From Sphingomonas sp. NFR04 (GTDB lineage Bacteria; Pseudomonadota; Alphaproteobacteria; Sphingomonadales; Sphingomonadaceae), in the NCBI RefSeq assembly GCF_900114095.1, contig NZ_FORV01000006.1, positions 209,288 to 273,287 of the forward strand: a stretch of DNA of 64,000 nt, written 5' to 3'. The stretch's first letter is position 1, and each line of letters starts with the position of its first letter. This document shows, piece by piece, positions 50,817 through 59,979 of this stretch. The translations under genes and the position numbers were made by a program. Under the pieces are notes generated by a model that did no database searches, had not been told where the DNA came from, and saw only the letters and a list, made by a program, of their open reading frames with translations.

Positions 50817-52820
50817 ATGAACGACGCTCGCATTGCTCCGCTGGATCCCGCCTTCGCCGAGCTTATTCTCGAGAGCGCGACGGACTTCGCAATCTACACC
50901 ACGGATCCGGCCGGCATGTTGACCAGCTGGAACCCTGGCGCTGAAAAGCTGATGGGCTGGACGCCGGCAGAAGCGCTCGGCATGAACTCGCGGCTGGTGT
51001 TTACCGCCGAGGATCGCGCGGCGCAGGTGCCGGAGAACGAGATGCGGCGCGCCCTTGCTGAGGGCAGGTCGATCAACGAGCGCTGGCATTTGCGCAAGGA
51101 TGGAACGCGCTTCTGGGCTTCGGGATTGCTGATGCCGCTGCTGGGCGGTCCTCAGCAGGTACAAGGCTTCGTGAAGATGTTGCGGGATCGTACGGTGGAG
51201 CGACAGGCAGATCGCCGGTTCAGCGCCATGACGGCCGCCTTGCCGGGCTTCGTCTTCGTCACCGATGCCGACGGCAGCAATGTCGAGACCAACGAGCAGT
51301 TCCAGCACTTCACCGGCCGTGCTGGCCCCGAGCTCGCCGGCGATCGGTGGCTGGAGGCGCTCCATCCCGAGGATCGCGAGCGCGCGGCGGAGATATGGGA
51401 GCAAGCGGTGCGTAACGGGGACGGCTACGAGGCCCGCTATCGCTTTCGTCGGCACGACGGGGAATATCGCGCCTTTGCCTGCCGGGCCGTACCCGAGCGG
51501 GACTCGGAAGGACGGATCCTCCGCTGGCTTGGGACCTGCCTCGATGTTGATAATGAGGCGCGCGCACGGACGGCACTGGAGGGTCTGAACCAGACGCTGG
51601 AACATCGCGCCACCCAGTCGCACGCCGATCTTGCGACCGCGATCGAACGGCTGCAGCGCGAGGTAATCGAGCGCCAGAAGACCGAAGAGGCGCTGCGCCA
51701 GGCGCAGAAGATGGAGGCGGTCGGCCAGCTCACCGGCGGAATCGCGCACGACTTCAACAACCTGCTGACGATTATCCGCTCGTCCATCGATCTGTTGCGC
51801 CGCCCCAACATCTCGCCTGCGCAGCGCGCCCGCTACATGGATGCGATCTCCGACACCGTGGACCGTGCGGCCGGGCTGACGCGCCAGCTGCTGGCCTTCG
51901 CCCGGCGCCAGCCGCTGCAGCCGGAACTGTTCGACGCCGGCGTACGGCTGAACGAAACCATGGCCATCCTCAAGTCGACGCTCGGATCGCGCATAAAGGT
52001 GATTGTGGAGATCCGGAGCATGCCCGCGCCGGTCGAGGTGGATCCGAACCAGTTCGACACCGCGATCCTCAACCTGGTGGTGAATGCGCGCGACGCGATG
52101 GACGGCGAGGGCGCGCTAACACTGGTCGTCGACGGCGTCGATGAGCTGCCGGCGCGGCGGGGCCATGTAGCCGCCGCCGGTGCCTATGTCGCCGTTTCGG
52201 TGACCGACACCGGCGCCGGAATTCCTCCGGAGCAGCGCGACCGCATCTTCGAGCCCTTCTTCACGACCAAGGCCGTCGGCAAGGGGACCGGTCTGGGCCT
52301 CAGCCAGGTGATTGGCTTTGCCAAACAGTCCGGCGGCGACGTCGGGCTCACGTCCGAGCACGGTCGCGGCACGACGTTCACTTTGTTCCTGCCGCGCGCG
52401 GCTTCGACCGAAACATTGGCCAGGCAGGTGCCCGAGCCGCCGGCACCGATCCCCAGGGGGCATGGTTGCATCCTGCTGGTGGAAGACAATGAATCGGTCG
52501 GCCAGTTTGCCCGTACGCTGCTGGAAGATCTCGGCTTCTCCACGATCTGGGCAACCAACGGCCAGACGGCGCTGGACCTGTTCGCGGAGGAACCCGGCAA
52601 GTTCGACCTCGTATTTTCGGACGTGGTGATGCCCGGCATGAACGGCATCGATTTGGCGCACCGGCTTCGGGACGCCCATCCCGAGCTGCCGATCGTGCTG
52701 GCGAGCGGTTATAGCGATGTGCTCGCCGCCGAGGGTACGCACGGCTTTCCGCTGGTGCACAAGCCCTATTCGATCGATGCGCTGTCGGCGACGCTCTCCC
52801 GCCTGTTGCGGCAGGATTGA
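50817..52820 (+). CDS. PAS hybrid histidine kinase with C-terminal receiver
   Basis: 667 residues from MNDARIAP (a start at 50679 is possible but adds 46 residues with no ribosome binding site). Two PAS domains (about 15-125, 135-250), a coiled coil, HisKA with GGIAHDFNNLL (phospho-His codon at 51747-51749), HATPase_c with N box (LNLVVNARDAM), DTGAGIP and GTGLGLS, then a receiver with Asp in LVFSDVVMP. No membrane span, so a cytoplasmic sensor. This HWE/BaeS-like hybrid type often senses light or redox through PAS, but no flavin motif (GRNCRFLQ) is seen. Confidence 0.93.
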   Translation: MNDARIAPLDPAFAELILESATDFAIYTTDPAGMLTSWNPGAEKLMGWTPAEALGMNSRLVFTAEDRAAQVPENEMRRALAEGRSINERWHLRKDGTRFWASGLLMPLLGGPQQVQGFVKMLRDRTVERQADRRFSAMTAALPGFVFVTDADGSNVETNEQFQHFTGRAGPELAGDRWLEALHPEDRERAAEIWEQAVRNGDGYEARYRFRRHDGEYRAFACRAVPERDSEGRILRWLGTCLDVDNEARARTALEGLNQTLEHRATQSHADLATAIERLQREVIERQKTEEALRQAQKMEAVGQLTGGIAHDFNNLLTIIRSSIDLLRRPNISPAQRARYMDAISDTVDRAAGLTRQLLAFARRQPLQPELFDAGVRLNETMAILKSTLGSRIKVIVEIRSMPAPVEVDPNQFDTAILNLVVNARDAMDGEGALTLVVDGVDELPARRGHVAAAGAYVAVSVTDTGAGIPPEQRDRIFEPFFTTKAVGKGTGLGLSQVIGFAKQSGGDVGLTSEHGRGTTFTLFLPRAASTETLARQVPEPPAPIPRGHGCILLVEDNESVGQFARTLLEDLGFSTIWATNGQTALDLFAEEPGKFDLVFSDVVMPGMNGIDLAHRLRDAHPELPIVLASGYSDVLAAEGTHGFPLVHKPYSIDALSATLSRLLRQD

Positions 52821-52835
52821 CGCTCGCGGCAGCGA

Positions 52836-54695
52836 TTACGCGGTAGCGCGCCGGGGCCGCAGGATGTCGTCCAGCCGGCGGGTTGCTCCGGCCACCCGTT
52901 CCAGGTGCGGGTAGCGGTGCCCGGAGCAGTTCGCGATGACGAGGGACCGCTCGCGCTTGCCGGTGCGCAGCTGCACCTGGAGCGGGCCACGGCACGCACG
53001 CACGGCATCGCGCAGCACCTCGAGCGAAAAGGGCTTTCCCTGGACTGCCAGCAGCGTCGAGCCTGCGGTGAGCCCCGCCGTGAAGGCAGGCCCTTCCCAC
53101 AGCACTTCACCCACGGCGCCGTCCGCCGCCACCGTCAGCCCCAGCGAGAAGGTGAGGTTGAGATTGCCCGCAACCTTCTCGGTATTGGCCCAATAGGTGG
53201 TGGGTTCGTCGCGGTAGACAAGCCGGTACCCGCCACGCTCGATCCCTGCCAGCGGCGCGCCTTCATGCTTGCCCTCGATGCGGGCGGCGAAGAAGCCGTG
53301 CCAGTCGAACGGCGCGAGTTGCTCCAGCGCAGCGACGACGTCCTCGAACACATAGGTGCGCGTGCCCCAATCGCCTGCCGCCTCGGCGCCGAAGAAAGCG
53401 CGGGCGAAATCGTCAAGCGAGCGCGCCTCGCCGCTCAGCTCCCGGATCCGGGTGTCGACGTCCAGCCAGACCAGCGCGCCTTCGGAATAGTAATCCTCGC
53501 TGCGCTGCCAGCTGGGCCAGGGAAGCGGCGCCCGCGCGGCGATGATGGGATCGCGGGTAGTGTCGCTCATCGGCCGCCAGCGGCTGCCGGCGCGCACTTC
53601 GTGGGTGGCGGCTGTGAGCGCCAGCGCGCCCAGCGCATGTTCCGGCGCCCAGAGGCCCGAGCGCGCGCACAGCACCCGATCCCAATATTGCGTCTGCCCC
53701 TCATAGACCCACATCAGGCTGTTGCCGATTGGCCGGTCGAAGCTGGGCGTCCACGAATCCGCGCCGCGACGGTGCTTGCCGTTCCAGCTATGGACGAATT
53801 CGTGCGGAATCGTGTCGCGGCGCGAGAAGCTTTCGTCCCAATCCGTGAAATAGCCCGGCAGTGTCGCGGCTTCGCACGAGCGGTGATGCTCGACGCCGAT
53901 GCTGTCGATCGTGTCGCTCAGCGCGAACAGCACCTCGTAACGATCGAAGGGGCGGGTGCCGAACAGCAGGTCCGCTTCCTCGATGAGCGCGCGGTGGAGA
54001 GCGATCTGCTCCGGTGTGGCATCGAGCTGGTCTGGCGCGTCGGCGGCCATCGCCAGATGCACTTGCGCCTGATCGTCCAGCGCTATCCGGCGGAAGTTAC
54101 GGCCGGCGATCACCGGCGAATCGACCAATACATCCAGCGGCACGGGCGGGAAGCGGAGGCGGTCGCCGTCGTTCGCGGCCTCCATCGCGCAGCCGTGCTG
54201 CCAGCCTTCGGGCAGGCGCAGGGCAGCGTCCACTTCGATCCGTCGTGCGAAATACCCGGCCGGATAGAGCAGCACCGTGTTCCACTGCAGCATCAGCAGG
54301 TCGGGGCCGACCACCACGCGCCCTTGCGCGGGATCGGTCGGCGACAGGAACTGGAAGCGTGCCTCGATGGCGTCAACGCCATCCGGCACGTCGACAAGGA
54401 AGGCCTGCACGTTCACCGGATGGCGCCTCCAGCGCAGATCCTGGCCGCCCGCTTCGAGGACCAGTCCGGCGAAGAGTTCGATCGGCGCCTGGGGCGCGTG
54501 ATAGCCGGGCAGCCATTGCGGAAAGAGCAAGGTCAGTTCGCCGGCCTGCGCCACCGGGATCGTCTCGCGCACCCGGAAGATCCGTCGCTCGACATCGCGC
54601 GCGTCGACATCGAGGATGATGGTGCCTGGGTAGGGCACGTCTTCCGGCATGGCGACGGGCGCCGGTTCCGGCACCGGCTGTGGCAGGCCGCACAT
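52836..54695 (-). CDS. M61 family metallopeptidase with PDZ domain
   Basis: 619 residues. N-terminal beta domain, zinc site HEFVH (His298, Glu299, His302) with third ligand Glu332 (MWVYEGQTQYW), C-terminal PDZ domain near 520-600 (GPAFTAGLTAGSTLLAVQG). Family members are glycyl aminopeptidases, normally exported; here the N-terminus MCGLPQPVPEPAPVAMPED is not a signal peptide, so the enzyme may stay in the cytoplasm or its start was lost. It begins 5 bp after the DUF6894-like gene and is probably coupled to it. Confidence 0.92.
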   Translation of the reverse strand: MCGLPQPVPEPAPVAMPEDVPYPGTIILDVDARDVERRIFRVRETIPVAQAGELTLLFPQWLPGYHAPQAPIELFAGLVLEAGGQDLRWRRHPVNVQAFLVDVPDGVDAIEARFQFLSPTDPAQGRVVVGPDLLMLQWNTVLLYPAGYFARRIEVDAALRLPEGWQHGCAMEAANDGDRLRFPPVPLDVLVDSPVIAGRNFRRIALDDQAQVHLAMAADAPDQLDATPEQIALHRALIEEADLLFGTRPFDRYEVLFALSDTIDSIGVEHHRSCEAATLPGYFTDWDESFSRRDTIPHEFVHSWNGKHRRGADSWTPSFDRPIGNSLMWVYEGQTQYWDRVLCARSGLWAPEHALGALALTAATHEVRAGSRWRPMSDTTRDPIIAARAPLPWPSWQRSEDYYSEGALVWLDVDTRIRELSGEARSLDDFARAFFGAEAAGDWGTRTYVFEDVVAALEQLAPFDWHGFFAARIEGKHEGAPLAGIERGGYRLVYRDEPTTYWANTEKVAGNLNLTFSLGLTVAADGAVGEVLWEGPAFTAGLTAGSTLLAVQGKPFSLEVLRDAVRACRGPLQVQLRTGKRERSLVIANCSGHRYPHLERVAGATRRLDDILRPRRATA

Positions 54696-54700
54696 CGGGT

Positions 54701-54940
54701 TTACGAGATTTGCCGGGCGAGATCGGCGAGCAGGATGCGGGCCACGGGCTGGCGGTCCTCATCCTCGATGTCCAGGCTACCGTGCAGGGCACTGGGGGCG
54801 CGGCGGACATGCTTGTGCAGCAGCATGCGCCCCACCTGGTGCGCCGCGATGAGCGCCTGACGCAGATCCGGCAGGTCACGCTGCTCGCTCAGATGCGCGA
54901 TGTTGTTGGGGGTTCGGAAGCAGAAATGATAGCTGGGCAT
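54701..54940 (-). CDS. DUF6894-like small protein
   Basis: 79 residues. MPSYHFCFRT... and SLDIEDEDRQPVARILLADL follow the layout of the DUF6894 family (small beta-alpha proteins starting with M-x-x-Y-x-F) but are divergent. A better member is at 60742-60996. No ribosome binding site is visible; a palindrome lies directly before the ATG. Ends 5 bp before the M61 start. Confidence 0.6.
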   Translation of the reverse strand: MPSYHFCFRTPNNIAHLSEQRDLPDLRQALIAAHQVGRMLLHKHVRRAPSALHGSLDIEDEDRQPVARILLADLARQIS

Positions 54941-54944
54941 GAGG

Positions 54945-54965
54945 ATGAAATGCTAAACATTTCAT
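54945..54965. promoter_or_regulatory. Perfect inverted repeat before the DUF6894/M61 pair
   Basis: ATGAAATG-CTAAA-CATTTCAT, 8-5-8, four bases from the start codon of the minus-strand gene. It can act as an operator or fold in the mRNA over the ribosome binding region. Confidence 0.5.
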
Positions 54966-55025
54966 GTCGTTGCGCCCAATTGATCTGATTTAGCGAATTC
55001 GCGCATCTCAAGACGGCAAGCGCCA

Positions 55026-56171
55026 TCACAGCGGCGTTGGCCTGCGAAACTGCACCGCCTGTGCGAAGTCGATGATCGCGCTGTGATAGGCCGCAGCCTG
55101 CTCGATCGGCCCCATGTGATTGGCGCCCTCCATGATCTGCAGTTGGGCGCGTGGTGCGATATGGGCGAGGTGTTCGGAGGCTTCGGCCTTCGTCACGATA
55201 TCCTTGCTGCCGCCAAGCACCAGGATCGGAACCGGGCACGCGCGCAGCGCCTCTTCGGCGCTCCATCGGAACATCGCCAGATCGCCGTGCGCGGTCACCG
55301 CGGGATTCTGCATCGTCATCAGGCGCGCGGTGCGGTCCAGCTGGGTTCGCGTGACCGACCGGCCGAAGCCGAGCCGCGTCGAGAGGTGCGAGGTGCCGCT
55401 GAGGTAGCTCTGCCATGCGGCGAGCCAGGCCAGCGGTTGCAGTAGGATGGTCAGGCGCATCAGCGGCTCGATCACCGGCCAGCGCAGTGCCTGCGCTAGG
55501 CCGCTCAGGATCATGGTCTTGAGCGGATTCGTGTAGGTGGTGTCGAGAAGGACGACACCGCGCACCTCTCGGCCGAACAGTTCTGGCTGATCCCGGACCA
55601 GCGTCTGAAGGATCATCCCGCCGATGCTGTGCCCTGCGAGCAATGCGGGGCGTCCGCCGGCAAGCTGCAGGATTGCGGCGAGATCCTGCGCAAAGCCGCG
55701 CATGTCGACCTTGGCGCGGGCGCGTTTCGACTGGCCCAAGCCGGGCAAATCCCAGACGATCAGCTGGAAATGACGCGCCAGCTCCCGCTTGGCATAATGC
55801 CAGATGCGGCTGTCGAGCGACCAGCCATGGGTGAGGATAAGCGGCGGGAGATCGTCCGACCCGTGGATCTCAACGTACAGGCGCGCACCGGTCGGGCTAT
55901 CGACAAAGGTGCCGTTTCCGCGTTCCAGGCGCATGGGGTCCGTGTCCCCGCGCGCCACGAGCAACAGCACCACCGACCGGCCCAGGAAAGACCAGGCGAG
56001 CAAGCTGCCCCCGGTCCAGAGGCGCCAATCCTCGCGAACGCGGCGGAGCACGCCCTCTGCATCGCGCACCCATTCGCCGTCATACCAGCTCCAGAGCAGA
56101 TAGGCGGAAGCGGCCAGGAGGCAGAGCGACAGAATGGCGAAGAATGCGCGTAGAACGGATAGCGAGCCCAT
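55026..56171 (-). CDS. Membrane-anchored alpha/beta hydrolase
   Basis: 381 residues starting MGSLSVLR with GGAGAGATC upstream. Two N-terminal hydrophobic segments (about 5-27, 48-70), then an alpha/beta hydrolase domain: HGWSLDSR oxyanion loop, GHSIGGM nucleophile (Ser), acid in LGGSKDIVT, His in GANHMGP. Likely a membrane-bound lipase or esterase facing one side of the inner membrane. Same strand as the alcohol dehydrogenase and M61 genes. Confidence 0.88.
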   Translation of the reverse strand: MGSLSVLRAFFAILSLCLLAASAYLLWSWYDGEWVRDAEGVLRRVREDWRLWTGGSLLAWSFLGRSVVLLLVARGDTDPMRLERGNGTFVDSPTGARLYVEIHGSDDLPPLILTHGWSLDSRIWHYAKRELARHFQLIVWDLPGLGQSKRARAKVDMRGFAQDLAAILQLAGGRPALLAGHSIGGMILQTLVRDQPELFGREVRGVVLLDTTYTNPLKTMILSGLAQALRWPVIEPLMRLTILLQPLAWLAAWQSYLSGTSHLSTRLGFGRSVTRTQLDRTARLMTMQNPAVTAHGDLAMFRWSAEEALRACPVPILVLGGSKDIVTKAEASEHLAHIAPRAQLQIMEGANHMGPIEQAAAYHSAIIDFAQAVQFRRPTPL

Positions 56172-56344
56172 GATCTCTCCCGGGGAGTCTGACGGTCGCG
56201 AACGGATCGCGACCGTTGCCCGTTCCCAGCGATAACAGTAACTTGGGATAGTGCAGCTTGGTGTCGCCCCGACCGCGCGACTGGGCGGGGGCGTTCGGCC
56301 CCGCCCAATCTCAGGATGGCCAGTACTGCCACACTTCCACCGCG

Positions 56345-56878
56345 TCAGCGCTCGCCTGCATCCTCGATCCGCTGCGCGGAACCCCGGCGGGCAAGCAAGG
56401 CGACGGTAAGGGTCAGACCGGCGACGACGGCGACCTTGGTGGCGAAACCCCGCTTGTTGTGCGCAAGCTCGGCGCGGATGCCCATCTCGCCGGGGATGTT
56501 CGGCAGCTTGGCATGCGCCAGGTCGTCGACCACGCCCTCGACCACGTTGATGCGGTCGGCACCCAACAGCAGCAGCCAGTGCAGCCAGTTGGATTCGCTC
56601 CAGCGGAAGGCGAGGCGGCGCAGCACGCCGCTCAACCCGCTCGGCGGGGTTGAGGTGCCGACTACCGCAGGCCGACGGACATGCTCGATCGACTGGAGGA
56701 TCTCCACGTCGGTTCGCTGGATCGGCGGGCGGTCCCATTGGCGGGTAAGCCCATGATCCTGCGTCTGGTCGCGCATCGGATAGGTGGGGTCGTTGCGCGG
56801 ATCGGCATCCACCCCCCAGCCGGGGATCGTCGAGGTGTCGAACAGCGCCGGGCTCTCAGTCTTGCGGACGAGGTTCAT
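56345..56878 (-). CDS. Hypothetical protein with C-terminal membrane span
   Basis: 177 residues from the ATG with AGGAG 6 bp upstream (an earlier ATG at 56899 overlaps the dehydrogenase gene end). No domain recognised; Asp/Pro-rich N-terminus (STIPGWGVDADPRNDPTYPM), then a segment with Trp/Leu (WLHWLLLLGADR), and a membrane span near 150-168 (GFATKVAVVAGLTLTVALLA). Placed directly after the alcohol dehydrogenase, so probably cotranscribed. Confidence 0.65.
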   Translation of the reverse strand: MNLVRKTESPALFDTSTIPGWGVDADPRNDPTYPMRDQTQDHGLTRQWDRPPIQRTDVEILQSIEHVRRPAVVGTSTPPSGLSGVLRRLAFRWSESNWLHWLLLLGADRINVVEGVVDDLAHAKLPNIPGEMGIRAELAHNKRGFATKVAVVAGLTLTVALLARRGSAQRIEDAGER

Positions 56879-56891
56879 GCGGGTCTCCTGC

Positions 56892-58037
56892 TCAGCCATG
56901 GGGCACCAGCACCGGCTTGATGCAGCCATCCAGCTTGGCGGCGAAAAGATGATAGGCGTCGGCCACGTCGGCCAGCGGCACCTTGTGGGTGATCATCGCC
57001 TTGGGGTTGATATGGCCGGCGCGGATATGCTCGATCAACCGCGGCAGCAGCCGCTTGACCGAAGCCTGGTTGGCGCGGATCGTGATGCCCTTGTTTACGA
57101 CATTACCCATCGGCACCATGTTGCCGGTCGGCCCATAGACGCCGACAACGGACACCACGCCGCCCTTCTTCACCGAATTGATCGCCCAGTGGAGCGCAAT
57201 GGCCGATCCCGCCTCCAGTTTCAGCTTGGTGCCGAATAGCGTCTGCAGAAAATTGCCCTTCGCATCGCCGCCGACCGCGTCGATCGCGACATCGACGCCG
57301 AGCCCGTCGGTGGTCTTCTTGAGGAAGACAACGACGTCGTCGACTTCCTTGAAGTTGTAGACCTCCGCCGGGCCGAAGCTGCGGGCGAATTCGAGGCGGT
57401 AATCGATATGATCGAATACGATCACCCGGCCGGCACCGAACAGCCAGGCGGCGCGCGCGGCCATCAGCCCAACCGGCCCGGCGCCGAAGATCGCCACCGT
57501 GTCCCCCTTCTGAATGCCGCCCATCTCGGCGGCCTGATAGCCGGTCGGGACCACGTCCGTGAGCAGCACCGCGTCGTCCGGATCCATCCAGTCGGGCAGG
57601 ATCATCGGGCCGATATCGGCATAGGGCACGCGGACATATTCCGCCTGGCCGCCATCATAACCGCCGGCGGTGTGCGAATAGCCGAAGATGCCGCCAACTG
57701 CAGTGGCCTGCGCATTGGATTCGTGGCAGTTGCCGAACAGGACCTGCTTGCAGAAATGGCAGTGGCCGCAGGCGATATTGAACGGCACGAGCACGTGATC
57801 GCCCGGCTTCAGGTTTGTCACCTCCGGCCCGACTTCCTCGACGATGCCACAGAATTCGTGGCCAAACGTCATGCCGACACGGGTGTCGGGCACCATGCCG
57901 TGGTACAGGTGAAGATCTGATCCGCAGATGCAGGAGCGAGTCACCTTAACAACAGCATCGCGCGGATGCTGGATGCGAGGCATCGGTTTCTCGGAAAGGC
58001 GGACGCGATAGGGTCCGCGATAGTCCATTGCCAGCAT
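56892..58037 (-). CDS. Zinc-dependent alcohol dehydrogenase (formaldehyde dehydrogenase-like)
   Basis: 381 residues. Catalytic zinc ligands in CICGSDLHLYHG and GHEFCGIVEEVG, structural zinc cysteines CGHCHFCKQVLFGNC, Rossmann motif AIFGAGPVGLMAARAA. Similar to the glutathione-independent formaldehyde dehydrogenase group of the MDR family. Probably oxidises an alcohol or aldehyde with NAD. GGAGG lies 7 bp before the chosen ATG (MLAMDYRG); two ATGs further up are possible. Confidence 0.93.
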   Translation of the reverse strand: MLAMDYRGPYRVRLSEKPMPRIQHPRDAVVKVTRSCICGSDLHLYHGMVPDTRVGMTFGHEFCGIVEEVGPEVTNLKPGDHVLVPFNIACGHCHFCKQVLFGNCHESNAQATAVGGIFGYSHTAGGYDGGQAEYVRVPYADIGPMILPDWMDPDDAVLLTDVVPTGYQAAEMGGIQKGDTVAIFGAGPVGLMAARAAWLFGAGRVIVFDHIDYRLEFARSFGPAEVYNFKEVDDVVVFLKKTTDGLGVDVAIDAVGGDAKGNFLQTLFGTKLKLEAGSAIALHWAINSVKKGGVVSVVGVYGPTGNMVPMGNVVNKGITIRANQASVKRLLPRLIEHIRAGHINPKAMITHKVPLADVADAYHLFAAKLDGCIKPVLVPHG

Positions 58038-58179
58038 GCGCATTCCTCCATTGCGCAAGCCAACAGCAGCATTGGCGGGTTGTTCCGAACATTGATCTAT
58101 GTGTAGTCTTATTGCCGCGAACGTTGTTGTTTCAGGCAACTACACCACTAAGCATGAGCGCCTGCCCCTGCAGCCTTCC

Positions 58180-58518
58180 TCAGGGTTTTACGTCGTGGCC
58201 GAGATTCTCGCCGTCTGCGCCGGTCTTCTTGTACCCGGAGCCGCCCTTCGGGCCTTCATCGAACTCCTCGCCTTCGCGCGAACCGGAACCATGGAGCGCG
58301 CCAGTTGCCGGGTCGAACGATGCCCTGCGACCGTTCTCCGGCCCGATGTCGCGATCGCCCAGATCGGCGGGGAGCAAGCTCTCGCCGTCGGAATGGACAC
58401 GGCCGGCGGGATCGACACGGGCGAGCTCCGCTTCTTTGTCCCTGTTGTAATCCTGCCCGGAATAGCCCTCCAGATCGTTGAACGGAGTAGCTGCAGGCGT
58501 GCCAGAACGATCGGTCAT
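58180..58518 (-). CDS. Small hydrophilic hypothetical protein
   Basis: 112 residues, Gly/Asp/Glu/Ser-rich and probably disordered (TPFNDLEGYSGQDYNRDKEA, GSGYKKTGADGENLG). No domain recognised. GAGAGG lies 7 bp before the ATG, a good ribosome binding site. Its 3' end faces the dehydrogenase promoter region. Confidence 0.6.
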   Translation of the reverse strand: MTDRSGTPAATPFNDLEGYSGQDYNRDKEAELARVDPAGRVHSDGESLLPADLGDRDIGPENGRRASFDPATGALHGSGSREGEEFDEGPKGGSGYKKTGADGENLGHDVKP

Positions 58519-58756
58519 GGGGTTTCCTCTCGGCAATGGAACGCACAAGTTCGAAAGAGGAGCCGAGGAAAACGTGGCTCAGTGCTCCAGAAAAGCTCGC
58601 GATGGCGATATGGTCCCCCCAACCTTCGGCCCTACTGACAGAGATCTTCGCCTGATTCAGGAACGCGCGTGATCGGGCGAACGTTGAACGTCGGCTCTTG
58701 GCAAAACCCGTTGTTAAGCACGGAAATTTGGAATGCCCACTAAGTCCCACATGACG

Positions 58757-58795
58757 GTGAAAAGGCCCCTCGCTGGAGGCGAGGAGCCTTCCGGT
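58757..58795 (-). terminator. Terminator of the second integrase gene
   Basis: On the minus strand, stem AAGGCTCCTCGC / GCGAGGGGCCTT (58762-58773 with 58779-58790 on the plus strand) then TTTT. Confidence 0.88.
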
Positions 58796-59427
58796 TAGAT
58801 CTCAGTGTTTTCAGCAAGGGCAAGCGCATCTTCCACGTCGATGCCGAGATAGCGCACTGTGTTCTCGATCTTGCTATGACCGAGGAGGATCTGAACAGCG
58901 CGCAGGTTGCCGGTAGCTCGGTAGATGATCGAAGCCTTCGTTCGGCGAAGCGAGTGCGTTCCATACTCGCTTCGCATCAGCCCGACGCCGGTCACCCATT
59001 CATCGACAAGCCGCGCATACTGGCGGGTGCTGAGATGGCCATTATGATCAATCCTGCTGGGAAAGACATAGTCGTCCACTGCACCGCCCCGCCGTTCAAG
59101 CCATGCCAGCAAGCTCGCCCGGGCGTCTGGAAGCAATTTGAATTGGACCGGCCGACTGGTTTTCTGTTGCACCACGATCGCACGCGTTCGGATCTGCCCG
59201 CCGCTGACAAGGTCGCGAATCCTCATCTGCACAAGGTCGCAGCCCCGGAGTTTGCTGTCGATCGCCAGGTCGAACAGCGCACGATCTCGCAAGCGGCGGC
59301 GCTGATTGAGATAAAATCGGATCTCCCATATTTGCTTCGGTTTCAGCGCGCGCTTCGCGCCGACGGTCCGTCCAGCATTCCAGACTGGGCGCTTTGTATC
59401 GGTGGGTTCCGTCTCAGGCATCTCCAT
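58795..59427 (-). CDS. Minimal tyrosine recombinase
   Basis: 210 residues; ATG with GGAG 7 bp upstream. Only the catalytic domain: Arg in LFDLAIDSKLRGCDLVQM, Lys in VVQQKTSRPVQF, HSLRRTKAS (His-x-x-Arg), LLGHSKIENTVRYLG (His and nucleophile Tyr). It lacks the usual core-binding domain, a type scattered in sphingomonad accessory DNA. All catalytic residues are present. It lies on the strand opposite to the frameshifted integrase. Confidence 0.9.
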   Translation of the reverse strand: MEMPETEPTDTKRPVWNAGRTVGAKRALKPKQIWEIRFYLNQRRRLRDRALFDLAIDSKLRGCDLVQMRIRDLVSGGQIRTRAIVVQQKTSRPVQFKLLPDARASLLAWLERRGGAVDDYVFPSRIDHNGHLSTRQYARLVDEWVTGVGLMRSEYGTHSLRRTKASIIYRATGNLRAVQILLGHSKIENTVRYLGIDVEDALALAENTEI

Positions 59428-59979
59428 GATCATTCTCCGATGGCCAGAGTGGCCGTCGGAAGAACGCTTTTTGCGCCTTGTAAGCAGGCATGCCCCGAGG
59501 CACCTGCCGACCACAATACGCCGTCCCGATCTAGCGCCCGTCATGTCGGCTTACGCCGAAAGCTACCGGCCAGTCGCTCGAAGCGGCGGGATCTCACCCT
59601 CGCCGACTTGGCGCCACGAGCAGCCCGCCTCCGCCCAAGAGTTCAACGCCGATATTGATGCGCAGCGCTGGTTGATTTCAGAGGTGAACCCACCAGCGTG
59701 ACCATCGTGGCGGCTACACGACGGCGGTGAAGCTGGAATTGTGGGCTAGTCTCTGCTGGCTTGCTCATCCTGATCGGCTGCTGGCTTCCATAGACCTTTC
59801 TCGCCGTCCCCGCGCGTCGCGCAAGTTACCTTGCGACTCCGTCTGCCGCCCCGAACTCCTCCCCCCTTCGGCAGAAGCTGGCGACGGATCGAGGCTTGTT
59901 CACGACTTGGCAGATATCCAGAGGGAACGCACCTTGATGTAAGGAATTATTGTCCTGCTCACCAACTCGCGAGTGGAGT
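59428..59979. other. Divergent intergenic region, recombinase / Crp-type regulator
   Basis: 552 bp without a supported gene; several short frames have no ribosome binding site or known motif. It should hold both promoters. Confidence 0.5.

Noticed and set aside
52905..54860. 651-codon open frame antisense to the M61 gene
   Set aside because: Shadow of a high-GC coding strand; the sense frame has the zinc motif and PDZ domain.
59727..59942. 71-codon plus-strand frame before the Crp-type gene
   Set aside because: No ribosome binding site and composition does not resemble a protein of this genome; promoter sequence is more likely.
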